From contig DIPH01000044.1 of NCBI GenBank assembly GCA_002424045.1, positions 1 to 64,000 on the forward strand: a DNA stretch of 64,000 bases, given 5' to 3'. The notes under the pieces were generated by a model that worked only from the letters and a program-made list of their open reading frames with translations, was not told the DNA's origin and ran no database searches. Both the position numbers and the translations under genes were made by a program. This document shows positions 44,099 to 53,086 of the stretch, in pieces. This DNA comes from Firmicutes bacterium UBA5493. Its GTDB lineage: Bacteria; Bacillota; Limnochordia; Darwinibacteriales; Darwinibacteriaceae. How positions within the stretch are numbered: the first letter of the stretch is position 1; every line of letters starts with the position of its first letter.

Positions 44099-44917
44099 AT
44101 GTTTTCGCGCTTTTGGATACGCCTGGGAAAATTTGGTTTATTCATGCTGCTCGCTTACCTCCTCATGGCCTACATTGTCGTCGTCACCATTATTATTCGT
44201 GAAGAATTAAGCATTGTCGACGCTGGTAAGGTAATCTCTGTCCTTAATCCATCCAAGGGTTTAAGCACCATGGAAGGTCAGGTTCGCAATATCTTCGGTG
44301 ACCCCGTTCCCTTTGGGGTCATTATTGTGGGTGATCACCTAGTGCAAGCAGACAATACCGGAGCCTTTCGAGTAACAAACCTCACCCCGGGACGCCATAC
44401 CCTGGAGATCTTTGCAGGGGATTATGCTAGGTACACTACAGAGATCCAAATTGATGAGGGAATCAATCATCCCACCATTAAGTATGAAACGGGCCTGTGG
44501 CCTCAAGTCTTTTTGGTGGATTTTCACGTTTTCTACAAAGAGAACGACGAGATCTTCGGTATGGTTGGTTTCGCCAATGGAACCACCGAACCTATCTTTA
44601 TTGAAAGGGCCTCGATTCTCAGTCCGGGGGGCGAAGCCATCACCGATATTCTCCACGATAATGACGGGTTTGACTACTACATGGGCCTATCCAATAAGTT
44701 AGAAGTCGTTCTGGAGCCTCAAAAGGCACTGAAGTGGGCACCTCGCATGGTACAAGGTGGCGAGTTCGCTCCGGTGAAAGGCTACTTTCCACCAGGCCCG
44801 TATAGTCTAGAGGTCCACTACGCCTTCCAGGAAGGGCACGACCTGGGACAATATTTTGTCTTCACCATTACCGACCATCTTGATCTAGATAACAACTGGG
44901 CCCCCCATCTTCCATAA
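44099..44917 (+). CDS. Membrane-anchored protein with carboxypeptidase-regulatory-like domain
   Basis: 272 aa: one N-terminal helix (residues about 10-34), then a beta-sandwich at about 57-120 with the CarboxypepD_reg pattern (MEGQVRNIFGDPVPFGVIIVG, GAFRVTNLTPGRHTLEI), and a further beta-rich region of unknown type. Likely extracytoplasmic. ATG start with AAGGAGG 8 nt upstream; divergent from the amidase gene by only 60 bp. Its 3' end, including the stop codon, is part of a tandem repeat. Confidence 0.7.
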   Translation: MFSRFWIRLGKFGLFMLLAYLLMAYIVVVTIIIREELSIVDAGKVISVLNPSKGLSTMEGQVRNIFGDPVPFGVIIVGDHLVQADNTGAFRVTNLTPGRHTLEIFAGDYARYTTEIQIDEGINHPTIKYETGLWPQVFLVDFHVFYKENDEIFGMVGFANGTTEPIFIERASILSPGGEAITDILHDNDGFDYYMGLSNKLEVVLEPQKALKWAPRMVQGGEFAPVKGYFPPGPYSLEVHYAFQEGHDLGQYFVFTITDHLDLDNNWAPHLP

Positions 44918-44962
44918 TGGGGCAACCCATCTTCCATAATGGGGGCAACCCATCTTCCGTGA
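44903..44962 (+). repeat. Tandem repeats of about 22 bp carrying hairpins and a duplicated stop region
   Basis: Two full copies and one partial copy of a unit that reads CCCATCTTCCATAATGGGG plus GCAA. Each full unit folds as CCCCAT...ATGGGG. The first copy contains the last codons and TAA of the preceding gene. No T-run follows, so it is not a normal terminator. Confidence 0.75.
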
Positions 44963-44977
44963 CACGAATAATTCTGT

Positions 44978-44983
44978 TATAAT
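44978..44983 (+). promoter_or_regulatory. Probable -10 box of smpB
   Basis: TATAAT 24 nt before the smpB ATG; the -35 region at 17 nt (TTCCGT) matches weakly and falls in the last repeat unit. Confidence 0.5.
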
Positions 44984-45006
44984 AACGCCAAAGGGAGTTG
45001 TTGGCT

Positions 45007-45462
45007 ATGAGTCAGATCAAGGTCATTTCTGAAAATCGCCGAGCCCGTCATGATTACTTTATTGAAGACACCATGGAAACAGGAATTGTTCTCCAAGGTA
45101 CGGAGGTAAAATCTCTTCGTTTGGGTAAAGTTAATCTCCGGGACAGTTTTGCCCGTGTTGAAAATGGTGAAGTATTTCTGTATGGTATGCACATCAGTCC
45201 CTACGAGCAGGGCAACCGCTATAACCACGATCCAATTCGCCCGCGAAAACTGCTCCTCCACAAACGCGAGATTCGCCGCCTGGTTGGCAAGACCAAGGAG
45301 GATGGTTATACTCTAGTGCCCACGCGTCTCTACTTTATAAGAGGTCGGTGCAAAGTGGAACTGGCCCTAGCTAAAGGTAAGAAACTCTACGATAAGCGCG
45401 ATGCAGCAGCAAAAAGAGATGCCACCAGACGGGCCCAGCAGGCCCTCGGTCACGAGCGTTAA
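45007..45462 (+). CDS. smpB: SsrA-binding protein SmpB
   Basis: 151-aa partner of tmRNA in rescue of stalled ribosomes. NRRARHDYFIEDTMETGIVL, GTEVKSLRLGKVNLRDSF and a basic C-terminal tail (KRDAAAKRDATRR) are diagnostic. ATG start with AAAGGGAG about 9 nt upstream. It lies directly before ssrA, so both parts of trans-translation are adjacent. Confidence 0.97.
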   Translation: MSQIKVISENRRARHDYFIEDTMETGIVLQGTEVKSLRLGKVNLRDSFARVENGEVFLYGMHISPYEQGNRYNHDPIRPRKLLLHKREIRRLVGKTKEDGYTLVPTRLYFIRGRCKVELALAKGKKLYDKRDAAAKRDATRRAQQALGHER

Positions 45463-45488
45463 GGTCACAAGCGCTAAAGCCGGTGACC

Positions 45489-45517
45489 TTGACAGTGACG
45501 TGAATTTTTGATATTCT
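45489..45517 (+). promoter_or_regulatory. Promoter of ssrA
   Basis: TTGACA (45489-45494), 17 nt, TATTCT (45512-45517). Transcription should start near 45524, about 12 nt before the mature 5' end. Confidence 0.85.
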
Positions 45518-45535
45518 TAAGTCGTAACACACCAT

Positions 45536-45884
45536 GGGGGTGAATTAGTTTCGACGTGGGTAGGAAGAGCATCAGAAGCGAGCCGAGGTCCCCAATGCCG
45601 CGTTAAAAGTGGGAAAGCATTAACTGCAAACAATAATTACGCCTTAGCTGCTTAGTTCGGCTAACGTCCCTTATTTCTCTGTCTGTTAGAAATAAGACCG
45701 ACGTCAACTTACAGACTACCCTTTGAGAAGAGCCCGGGGCTGAATGGGGAAATTTACGGGCTGGTTCCTCCTTTAGCTGGCCACAAAGTAGAAGGAAGAA
45801 CGAGAAACCAATTTGTGGCTGCGCTCGGAGATGCTGGTGTAATTTCACTTGCGGACAGCGGTGCAACTCCGCTCACCTCCACCA
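45536..45884 (+). ncRNA. ssrA: tmRNA (transfer-messenger RNA)
   Basis: 349 nt. The tRNA-like ends pair GGGGGTG (45536-45542) with CACCTCC (45874-45880), then A and encoded CCA. The tag frame starts at the GCA resume codon at 45626 and reads ANNNYALAA before the TAG at 45653-45655. Several pseudoknot-forming segments follow. The encoded tag ends in ALAA, the usual degradation signal for ClpXP, whose genes are also in this window. Confidence 0.98.
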
Positions 45885-45901
45885 AAACATAGGCTTTCAA
45901 C

Positions 45902-45930
45902 AAAGAGTCTTCCTACAGGCTCTTTTTTTC
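45902..45930 (+). terminator. Terminator of ssrA
   Basis: AAAGAG...CTCTTT hairpin with a T-run, 18 nt after the CCA end. Confidence 0.75.
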
Positions 45931-45939
45931 TGCCCATAA

Positions 45940-45972
45940 CAAAAATCCCCTGTCCGCCATTGGACAGAGGAT
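45940..45972 (-). terminator. Terminator of secG
   Basis: An 11-bp stem with one G-U pair (45945-45955 with 45962-45972) followed on the minus strand by TTTTTG. It lies 16 nt below the secG stop. Confidence 0.85.
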
Positions 45973-45987
45973 GATGTGCGAAAATGG

Positions 45988-46209
45988 TTAGAACCACACA
46001 GACAAAATGACAGAAAGGACCATGAAACCGACAGCAAGATAGGTAGTTGCCGTGGCAAGGATTTCTTCGCTTCCTTTGCGCTGGCTGAAGAACATCCGAC
46101 TTCCTCCACCGATAGAGCCTAAACCTTCACCTTTGCTCTCCTGAAGTACCACCGCGACGATCAAAGCAATACACACAATAAACTGGATAATCATCAAAAA
46201 GGTTCCCAT
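45988..46209 (-). CDS. secG: Protein-export membrane protein SecG
   Basis: 73 aa with two membrane helices and the SecG motif VLQESKGEGLGSIGGGS between them. Accessory subunit of the SecYEG translocon. ATG start with GGGAGGTG about 9 nt upstream. Confidence 0.95.
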   Translation of the reverse strand: MGTFLMIIQFIVCIALIVAVVLQESKGEGLGSIGGGSRMFFSQRKGSEEILATATTYLAVGFMVLSVILSVWF

Positions 46210-46252
46210 AGTCTTATGACACCTCCCTGCCCATTTATAACACTACTAGGTT

Positions 46253-46281
46253 ATTCTATCACAGTGTCATGCCGCAGGCAA
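46253..46281 (-). promoter_or_regulatory. Promoter of secG
   Basis: On the minus strand TTGCCT (46281-46276), 17 nt, TAGAAT (46258-46253). Confidence 0.6.
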
Positions 46282-46283
46282 GA

Positions 46284-46309
46284 GAAAAACGGCTACAACC
46301 TGCGTAGCC
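46284..46309 (-). terminator. Terminator after the MBL-fold gene
   Basis: GGCTAC/GTAGCC stem (46291-46296 with 46304-46309) followed on the minus strand by GTTTTTCTC. Confidence 0.65.
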
Positions 46310-46323
46310 AGGCGTCACTCCTC

Positions 46324-47058
46324 CTAGTTGAGGAGACCATTGATCCGATCGAACTGCGAAATCACAGTATAGTTTCCATCGCCTTTGGTGGACACCAAGA
46401 CAGAACCATCAATGCTGGTAATATAGGTATCTGTACCAGCCTTGGAATAATTACGGTAGATGCGCAGTTCTTCGATGGCGTCACTTATCATCACCGCCAC
46501 CGTGGCACCAACTGCGTCGCGAAACGGTCTACTCGAAGAAGTGCCTGCTCCATGGTGAGGTACTTTCAGCACACCAGACTTCAACCGTTCACCATACTTA
46601 GCAGCAATTTCCCGTTCTGAGGCTGTGTACAGATCACCTGCGAACAAGAACGATGAATCGCCATAGGTCAGCTTCATCAGCAGGGACAGGTTGTTGATAA
46701 ACTGGGTGCTTCCCTCAGGATACCCTTCGTAGTACTCGATGCCAGCCCTTGGGTGAAAAACCTCCACCAAGACATGATCACCAAACATAAAAGTGTCACC
46801 CTCCGCCAAAATCACGTGGGGAGTCTCAGTCGCCTCCAATGCTTCCGTGTAATTACGGTAGTGGGACGAGGGATACTCCACTTCTGTGGTGTACACTGCC
46901 CCAATGTCGTAGGCATGAATCAATTGTGCAAAGCTCCCCACGTGATGAACATGGGGGTGCGATGCTACCAAGTAATCAATACGGGTTATACCCAAGGACT
47001 CCAGGGCATTTTGAATGTCAATGAAGGTACTGGGATTGCCAGCGTCCACAATCATCAC
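46324..47058 (-). pseudogene. ComEC-type metallo-beta-lactamase-fold protein, 5'-truncated and with altered metal site
   Basis: 244 aa with the fold of ComEC-like MBL hydrolases (IDYLVASHPHVHHVGSF, FLFAGDLYTASE, VPHHGAGTSSS). Two defects are visible. The HxHxDH metal motif reads HPHVHH, with Asp changed to His. The N-terminal strands with the FxDVGQGD motif are missing: the family-like frame (ILTSPDGKVMIVDAG) runs up to a TAA at 47094-47092 without a proper start. No ribosome site precedes the ATG or the GTG next to it. It sits directly behind the eno terminator. A functional truncated variant cannot be excluded, as the rest is intact. Confidence 0.6.
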
Positions 47059-47150
47059 TTTGCCATCTGGTGAAGTTAGAATTGTCCGCTTTTATCGTCG
47101 CTCCTGGTGAGGTTCACTATCATAGAACATCAAATTCGGGCAAAACTTAA

Positions 47151-47184
47151 AAAAGCGGCAAGGCCCTAAAGATAGGACTTTGCC
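47151..47184 (-). terminator. Terminator of the glycolytic operon
   Basis: GCGGCAA...TTGCCGC stem of about 11 bp followed on the minus strand by six T. About 20 nt below the eno stop. Confidence 0.88.
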
Positions 47185-47203
47185 GCCTGAGGCGAGACGT
47201 CTG

Positions 47204-48487
47204 TTATTTTTTGATATTATAAAACGCACTGAGGCTAGGATACAGGGCTGTAAAGTCCAACTCCTCTTCGATACGAAGCAGTTGGTTATACTTGGCAACC
47301 CGATCTGTTCTGCTAGGAGCACCGGTTTTGATTTGACCAGCATTGGTTGCTACAACAAGATCAGCAATGGTGGTGTCCTCACTCTCGCCGGAGCGATGGG
47401 ATACAACTGCGGTGTAACCGGCCCGTTTGGCCATCTCAATGGCATTTAACGTTTCGGTCAAGGTACCAATTTGATTAACTTTAATTAGGATTGAGTTGGC
47501 AATGTTGCGCTCAATGCCCTTTTTCAGTCGTTCGGTGTTGGTTACAAACAGATCGTCGCCAACCAATTGAACCTTGTCACCGATGGCGTCGGTGAGCTTT
47601 TTCCAGCCATCCCACTCATCTTCACTGAGGGCATCTTCAATGGAGATAATGGGATACTTATCCACGAGATCTTTGTAATAGGCAACCATCTCATCGGTAT
47701 CCAAGACTTTGCCTTCCCCTTCGAGATGATACTTACCATCTTTGAAGAGTTCAGTGGCTGCGACGTCTAGAGCGATGAAAGCATCTTGACCCGGTTTATA
47801 ACCGGCCTTTTCGATTGCCTCAATGATGGCTTGAATGGCCTCTTCATTGGATCCAAGGTTAGGTGCAAACCCACCTTCATCACCAACGGCTGTATTAAGA
47901 CCTTTACCTTTTAGAACCGCTCTGAGACTGTGGAAGACTTCAGCACCCATTCTTAGAGCTTCTTTGAAGTTCTCTGCACCAACGGGCATAACCATAAATT
48001 CCTGAATATCCACGTTATTATCAGCGTGGGCGCCCCCGTTTAGAATATTCATCATGGGCACTGGCAGATTCGTAGCAGCAACCCCGCCTATGTAGCGGTA
48101 GAGTGGCATGCCCAAGTAGTTCGCGGCCGCATGGGCACAAGCAAGGGATACACCTAAGATGGCGTTAGCACCCAGTTTCCCTTTATTAGGAGTTCCATCC
48201 AACTCAATCATAATCTGGTCAATGACCACTTGATCCAAGACATTTAGACCGACAAGCTCTGGGGCAATAAGCTCCTCTACGTTTTCCACCGCTTTTTGAA
48301 CGCCTTTGCCCAAGTAACGCCCCTTATCGCCGTCACGCAATTCCACGGCTTCAAATGCACCTGTGGAAGCACCTGAGGGTACTATGGACCGGCCAGTGGT
48401 GCCGTCAACTAAGAAAACTTCAACTTCAACTGTGGGGTTACCTCGCGAATCGAGAACCTCCCGAGCTAGTATACCATCAATAATCAT
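47204..48487 (-). CDS. eno: Enolase
   Basis: 427 aa; interconverts 2-phosphoglycerate and phosphoenolpyruvate with Mg2+. AREVLDSRGNPTVEVEV at the N-terminus, GDDLFVTN, ILIKVNQIGTLTET and VSHRSGESEDTTIADL contain the catalytic and metal residues. ATG overlaps the gpmI stop by 4 nt. Last gene of the operon. Confidence 0.98.
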   Translation of the reverse strand: MIIDGILAREVLDSRGNPTVEVEVFLVDGTTGRSIVPSGASTGAFEAVELRDGDKGRYLGKGVQKAVENVEELIAPELVGLNVLDQVVIDQIMIELDGTPNKGKLGANAILGVSLACAHAAANYLGMPLYRYIGGVAATNLPVPMMNILNGGAHADNNVDIQEFMVMPVGAENFKEALRMGAEVFHSLRAVLKGKGLNTAVGDEGGFAPNLGSNEEAIQAIIEAIEKAGYKPGQDAFIALDVAATELFKDGKYHLEGEGKVLDTDEMVAYYKDLVDKYPIISIEDALSEDEWDGWKKLTDAIGDKVQLVGDDLFVTNTERLKKGIERNIANSILIKVNQIGTLTETLNAIEMAKRAGYTAVVSHRSGESEDTTIADLVVATNAGQIKTGAPSRTDRVAKYNQLLRIEEELDFTALYPSLSAFYNIKK

Positions 48488-50022
48488 CTACTTTCCTCCT
48501 TCACAATTATGCTCTCTCCAGTCATTTCGACTGGCTTGGGTATATTCATCAAATCCAGGAGCGAAGGCGCTAAATCAGCCAAGATACCAGGCTTTAAACT
48601 GTAGTTGGCCGGCGCATTGAAAAGCCACACTGGAACTAAATTTGTTGTATGGGCTGTGTAGGGTTCAGCCGATTCAGGATCAACCATCTGCTCACAATTG
48701 CCATGATCGGCCGCAATGATAGCCATGCCCCCTTGGTTCTTCATGGCTTCGAGCACTTTCCCAAGCCCAGTATCCACTGCTTCCACCGCCGCAACGGCTG
48801 CCTCAAATACACCTGTGTGGCCCACCATATCGCAGTTAGCATAGTTCAACACGATGAGATCGAATGTTCCCTTATTGACCTCCGCCACGACACGTTTTGT
48901 GACCTCAGGCGCACTCATCTGGGGCTTAAGATCATAGGTGGGAACCCCTGGAGAAGGAACGAGAATTCTCTCTTCGCCGGGATTGGGCTTTTCCACTCCG
49001 CCGTTGAAGAAGAAGGTTACATGCGCGTACTTCTCCGTTTCAGCAATGCGCAATTGGCTCCTACCTAAACCGCTCAAATATTCTCCTAGCGTATTTCTTA
49101 AATCTTGGGGTTCAAAGGCAAAGGGAACGTCTAGCTCTACATCGTACTGGGTCATGGTGGCATAGAAAATGTCCAGTTTCTTGCCCCGCTCAAACCCATC
49201 GAAGGTATCATTCACCAATGCCCAGCTGATTTCTCGGGCCCGGTCTGCCCTAAAGTTAAAGAAAAACACACTATCTCCGTCCATAATGGGACCTCGCGCC
49301 TTGCCGTTCATTGTCAAGACGGTGGGAATGACAAATTCATCTGTCTCACCAAGGGCGTATGCTTCTTGAATTGCTGAAGCGCTACTTGTGGCAGTACGTC
49401 CTTGACCAATTAGGGCCAGGTACGCCTTCTCTACCCGTTCCCAGCGTTTATCTCTGTCCATGGCATAGTAGCGACCAGAAATCGTGGCAATTTCGCCTAC
49501 ACCAACTCTGTCCAATTCTGCTTCTAAATCGGCCAGATACTCATGGGCACTAGAGGGGGGAACATCACGCCCATCGAGGAAGGCATGGATGAAAACACGG
49601 TTCAAACCGTAATCCTTCGCCATCTGCACCAGAGCATACAGGTGGTCCGTATGGCTATGCACACCGCCCGGTGAAACCAGACCCATGAGGTGGAGTGCTC
49701 CTCCCGATTTTTTCGCATGTTCCATAGAGGCAACAAGCGTGGGATTTGTGAAAAAATCCCCATCTCTAATGGACTTGGAAATTCTCACCACGTCTTGATA
49801 GACAATACGACCGGCACCGATATTCAGGTGGCCCACATTGGAGTCACCCATCTGACCATCCATCAGCCCAACGCTTTCACCGGAAGCGGAAAGATGGGCC
49901 TGGGGGGCATTGTTCTTAAGCCAGTCCATGGTGGGAGTTTTTGCGGCTTTTGTGGCATTACCTTTCACCGCGTCGCTGAGGCCAAAGCCGTCAAGGATAA
50001 TCAATGCTGTTGGTTTTTTCAT
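48484..50022 (-). CDS. gpmI: 2,3-bisphosphoglycerate-independent phosphoglycerate mutase
   Basis: 512-aa alkaline-phosphatase-superfamily enzyme with two Mn ions. LIILDGFGLSD (first Asp ligand), the nucleophile Ser in QMGDSNVGHLNIGAG, and ADHGNCEQM and HTTNLVPV with further metal ligands. ATG at 50022 chosen by family start; an in-frame GTG lies 12 nt up. Confidence 0.97.
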   Translation of the reverse strand: MKKPTALIILDGFGLSDAVKGNATKAAKTPTMDWLKNNAPQAHLSASGESVGLMDGQMGDSNVGHLNIGAGRIVYQDVVRISKSIRDGDFFTNPTLVASMEHAKKSGGALHLMGLVSPGGVHSHTDHLYALVQMAKDYGLNRVFIHAFLDGRDVPPSSAHEYLADLEAELDRVGVGEIATISGRYYAMDRDKRWERVEKAYLALIGQGRTATSSASAIQEAYALGETDEFVIPTVLTMNGKARGPIMDGDSVFFFNFRADRAREISWALVNDTFDGFERGKKLDIFYATMTQYDVELDVPFAFEPQDLRNTLGEYLSGLGRSQLRIAETEKYAHVTFFFNGGVEKPNPGEERILVPSPGVPTYDLKPQMSAPEVTKRVVAEVNKGTFDLIVLNYANCDMVGHTGVFEAAVAAVEAVDTGLGKVLEAMKNQGGMAIIAADHGNCEQMVDPESAEPYTAHTTNLVPVWLFNAPANYSLKPGILADLAPSLLDLMNIPKPVEMTGESIIVKEESR

Positions 50023-50044
50023 CGTTTCACACACCTTTTGGGAT

Positions 50045-50788
50045 CTAGTACTTGATTATACCAACAAAATCCTCAACGTTAAGACTTGCACCGCCTACTA
50101 ACGCTCCGTCGATTTCGGGTTGATCCATAAATTCCGTTATATTTCCAGGCTTGACGCTGCCTCCGTATTGAATGCGGACCTTTTGAGCCAATTCAGGGCC
50201 GAAGAGCTTTGACAAAGTCTGGCGAATGGAACCGATGACTTGATTGGCATCGTTTCCATTGGAGGTTTCCCCCGTGCCAATGGCCCAAATCGGCTCATAG
50301 GCAATGACAACTTGATCAATCTGCTCCGGATTAACACCGGCAAGCCCCTTTGTAGTCTGGGCCACCACGATATTCTCTGTCTCCCCAGCCTTACGCTGAG
50401 CTAGAGTTTCGCCTACACAGAGAATGGGCCTCAAACCTACTTCTAGCGCTTTGAGTACCTTCTTGTTGATGAGCTCATCATCTTCCTTGAAGATTTCCCT
50501 GCGTTCGGAGTGGCCTAAGATGACATATTCACAGCCCACATCTTCTAACATGGCTGCCGATACCTCTCCCGTGTAGGCTCCCTGGTCAGCAAAGTACATG
50601 TTTTGAGCCCCAATTTTCACTTTGCTTAATCCCAAGGCATTCAGCGATGAAAGACAGGTAAAAGGCGCACAGATGACAACCTCAACAGAGCTTTCCAAAA
50701 CCAATTCATCAAGCTTGCGAGCGAGCTCTATAGCTTCACCTACATTTTTGTGCATTTTCCAGTTTCCTGCAATAATTGGAGTACGCAT
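50045..50788 (-). CDS. tpiA: Triosephosphate isomerase
   Basis: 247 aa from the ATG at 50788 (AGAGGTGA 4 nt upstream). GNWKMHKN with the catalytic Lys, HSERR with catalytic His, and AYEPIWAIGTG with catalytic Glu; phosphate-binding IQYGGSVKPGN. Fourth gene of the cggR operon. Confidence 0.98.
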   Translation of the reverse strand: MRTPIIAGNWKMHKNVGEAIELARKLDELVLESSVEVVICAPFTCLSSLNALGLSKVKIGAQNMYFADQGAYTGEVSAAMLEDVGCEYVILGHSERREIFKEDDELINKKVLKALEVGLRPILCVGETLAQRKAGETENIVVAQTTKGLAGVNPEQIDQVVIAYEPIWAIGTGETSNGNDANQVIGSIRQTLSKLFGPELAQKVRIQYGGSVKPGNITEFMDQPEIDGALVGGASLNVEDFVGIIKY

Positions 50789-50798
50789 AATCTCACCT

Positions 50799-51980
50799 CT
50801 ATTTATCATTTAAAGCGGCCACACCCGGCAGAACCCTGCCTTCTAAGAATTCCAGGGAAGCGCCACCACCAGTGGAGACATGAGTCATTTTATCAGCGAG
50901 ACCCATCTGTTCTACGGCCGCGGCTGAATCTCCGCCACCAATGATGGAAACTGCGGAAGAATCGGCCAACGCTTTGGCTACGCCTTCGGTTCCGGCAGCG
51001 AAAGCCTCCAACTCAAAGACTCCCATAGGCCCATTCCAGACCACTGTTCCAGCCGTCTTTACCACTTCACTGAAAAGTGCCGTTGTCTTAGGACCCATAT
51101 CTAGGCCTTCCCAGCCCGCAGGGATCGCTTCAACATTAACAACCTTATGTTCAGTATCTGCAGTGCGTTCTTTTCCTACCACAATGTCCACGGGAAGCAA
51201 GAGTTTTACGCCCTTTTCCTTTGCCTTGACCATGATATCTCGGCAGAAATCTAAACGCTCTGGATCCAAGAGCGAATTTCCGATCTCGTATCCCTGCGCC
51301 TTGAAGAAGGTGTAAGCCATCCCTCCGCCAATAATTAGGGTATCCGCCTTGTTCAAAAGTGACTCAATGACACCTATCTTATCTTTAACCTTAGCGCCAC
51401 CTAAAATAGCCACAAAGGGACGTTTAGGTTCATCCAATGCTCCACCCAGAAACTCCAGCTCTTTCTCCATGAGAAAACCAGAGACTGCCGGCAGATAGTC
51501 GGCAACTCCCGTTGTAGAGGCGTGGGCCCGGTGGGCTGTGCCGAAGGCGTCATTCACATAAATGTCTCCTAGGGCAGCTAAGGTTTTGGCAAACTCTGGA
51601 TCGTTTTTCTCCTCTTCAGCATAGAAGCGCACATTCTCAAGTACAAGGACTTCACCTGCTTTAAGGGCGTCTACCGCTTTTTCCACTTCAGGTCCTATGC
51701 AGTCATCGATCTTCTGAACAGACTGGCCCAAAAGTTCACCCAAACGCTTGGCAATAGGATCAAGGCGTAAGTCCTCATTTACTTTGCCCTTCGGGCGTCC
51801 AAAGTGTGACATGAGGATCACTTTTCCGCCTTGTTCGACCACATGCTTTATCGTAGGTAACGCAGCTCGAATCCTCTTGTCGTCCGTTATGACGCCATCT
51901 TGCATGGGTACGTTGAAATCGACACGAATCAAGACCCGCTGGCCCTGTACATTAACATCGGCAATCGTTTTCTTAGCCAT
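50799..51980 (-). CDS. pgk: Phosphoglycerate kinase
   Basis: 393 aa from the ATG at 51980 (AGGAGG 6 nt upstream). RVDFNVPMQDG, SHFGRPKG, NDAFGTAHRAHAST and the nucleotide-binding GGAKVKDKIGV and GGGDSAAAVEQMG are present. Makes ATP from 1,3-bisphosphoglycerate. Confidence 0.98.
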   Translation of the reverse strand: MAKKTIADVNVQGQRVLIRVDFNVPMQDGVITDDKRIRAALPTIKHVVEQGGKVILMSHFGRPKGKVNEDLRLDPIAKRLGELLGQSVQKIDDCIGPEVEKAVDALKAGEVLVLENVRFYAEEEKNDPEFAKTLAALGDIYVNDAFGTAHRAHASTTGVADYLPAVSGFLMEKELEFLGGALDEPKRPFVAILGGAKVKDKIGVIESLLNKADTLIIGGGMAYTFFKAQGYEIGNSLLDPERLDFCRDIMVKAKEKGVKLLLPVDIVVGKERTADTEHKVVNVEAIPAGWEGLDMGPKTTALFSEVVKTAGTVVWNGPMGVFELEAFAAGTEGVAKALADSSAVSIIGGGDSAAAVEQMGLADKMTHVSTGGGASLEFLEGRVLPGVAALNDK

Positions 51981-52067
51981 AAAAACCCTCCTCATAGTGC
52001 ATGTTTCATAAAGCGAAACAATCATCAGAGGATCCCCCCGCAAGACGGGGGGATCCCGAACCTAATG

Positions 52068-53072
52068 TTACTTCTTGGAGTCCATGTAGCGAATGAGGTC
52101 CATTACTCGCATGGAATAACCCCACTCGTTGTCATACCAGGAGACAACCTTGAGCATATTATCGCCCATGGCCTTGGTGAGGGCAGCATCTACGATTGAA
52201 GAATTGCCATTGCCCTTAAAGTCACAGGATACCAGTGGTGCCTCTTCGTAGGCAAGAATTCCCTTAAGTTCGCCTTCAGCCGCCTTCTTAAACTCAGCGT
52301 TGGCAGCCTCAGCAGTCACTGGCTTTTCGGTTTCAACAACCAGGTCTACTACACTAACGGTGGAAACAGGAACACGCATGGCAAAACCATCAAGTTTACC
52401 CTTAAGTTCAGGGAGCACAAGACCTACGGCAGCGGCCGCACCGGTTGTGGTGGGAACAATGTTCTCCGCAGCTGCTCTAGCCCTTCTCAAATCCTTATGG
52501 GGCAGATCAAGGATCTTCTGATCTGTTGTGTAAGCATGAACGGTAGTCATGAGACCCTTTTTGATTCCAAACTTGTCGTTAAGAACCTTAGCAAAGGGTG
52601 CCAAGCAGTTGGTGGTGCAAGAAGCGTTGGAAAGAACATGATGTTTTCCGGAATCGTACTTATCTTCATTTACACCCATGACGACGGTAAGATCTTCATT
52701 TTTCGCAGGGGCCGTGATAATAACCTTCTTCGCACCTGCATCGATGTGCCACTGCGCCTGATCGCGGTTGCGGAAGATACCGGTGGCTTCCACCACGTAG
52801 TCTACCCCAAGGTCTCCCCATGGAATGTTCTTAGGATCGCGTTCTGCGTACACCTTAATTTTCTTGCCATTAACCACAATATTGTCGCCGTCGACTGCTA
52901 CGTCTGCGTCAAGGGTGCCGTGGTTTGTGTCATACTTGAGCAAGTGGGCTAAGGTCTTAGCATCTGTTAGGTCATTGACCGCAACTACTTCAACATTCGA
53001 ATCCCTTAAAGCTCCCCGATACACCAACCGTCCAATTCGACCAAATCCGTTAATACCAACTTTAATGGCCAC
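52068..53072 (-). CDS. gap: Glyceraldehyde-3-phosphate dehydrogenase
   Basis: 334 aa; NAD-binding INGFGRIGRLVYR, catalytic Cys in SNASCTTNCLAPFAKVL and His in TVHAYTTDQ. GTG start with GGAGGAG 5 nt upstream. Directly follows cggR, so it belongs to the glycolytic (GapA-type) set, not a gluconeogenic paralog. Confidence 0.98.
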   Translation of the reverse strand: MAIKVGINGFGRIGRLVYRGALRDSNVEVVAVNDLTDAKTLAHLLKYDTNHGTLDADVAVDGDNIVVNGKKIKVYAERDPKNIPWGDLGVDYVVEATGIFRNRDQAQWHIDAGAKKVIITAPAKNEDLTVVMGVNEDKYDSGKHHVLSNASCTTNCLAPFAKVLNDKFGIKKGLMTTVHAYTTDQKILDLPHKDLRRARAAAENIVPTTTGAAAAVGLVLPELKGKLDGFAMRVPVSTVSVVDLVVETEKPVTAEAANAEFKKAAEGELKGILAYEEAPLVSCDFKGNGNSSIVDAALTKAMGDNMLKVVSWYDNEWGYSMRVMDLIRYMDSKK

Positions 53073-53086
53073 AAAAACTCCTCCTT

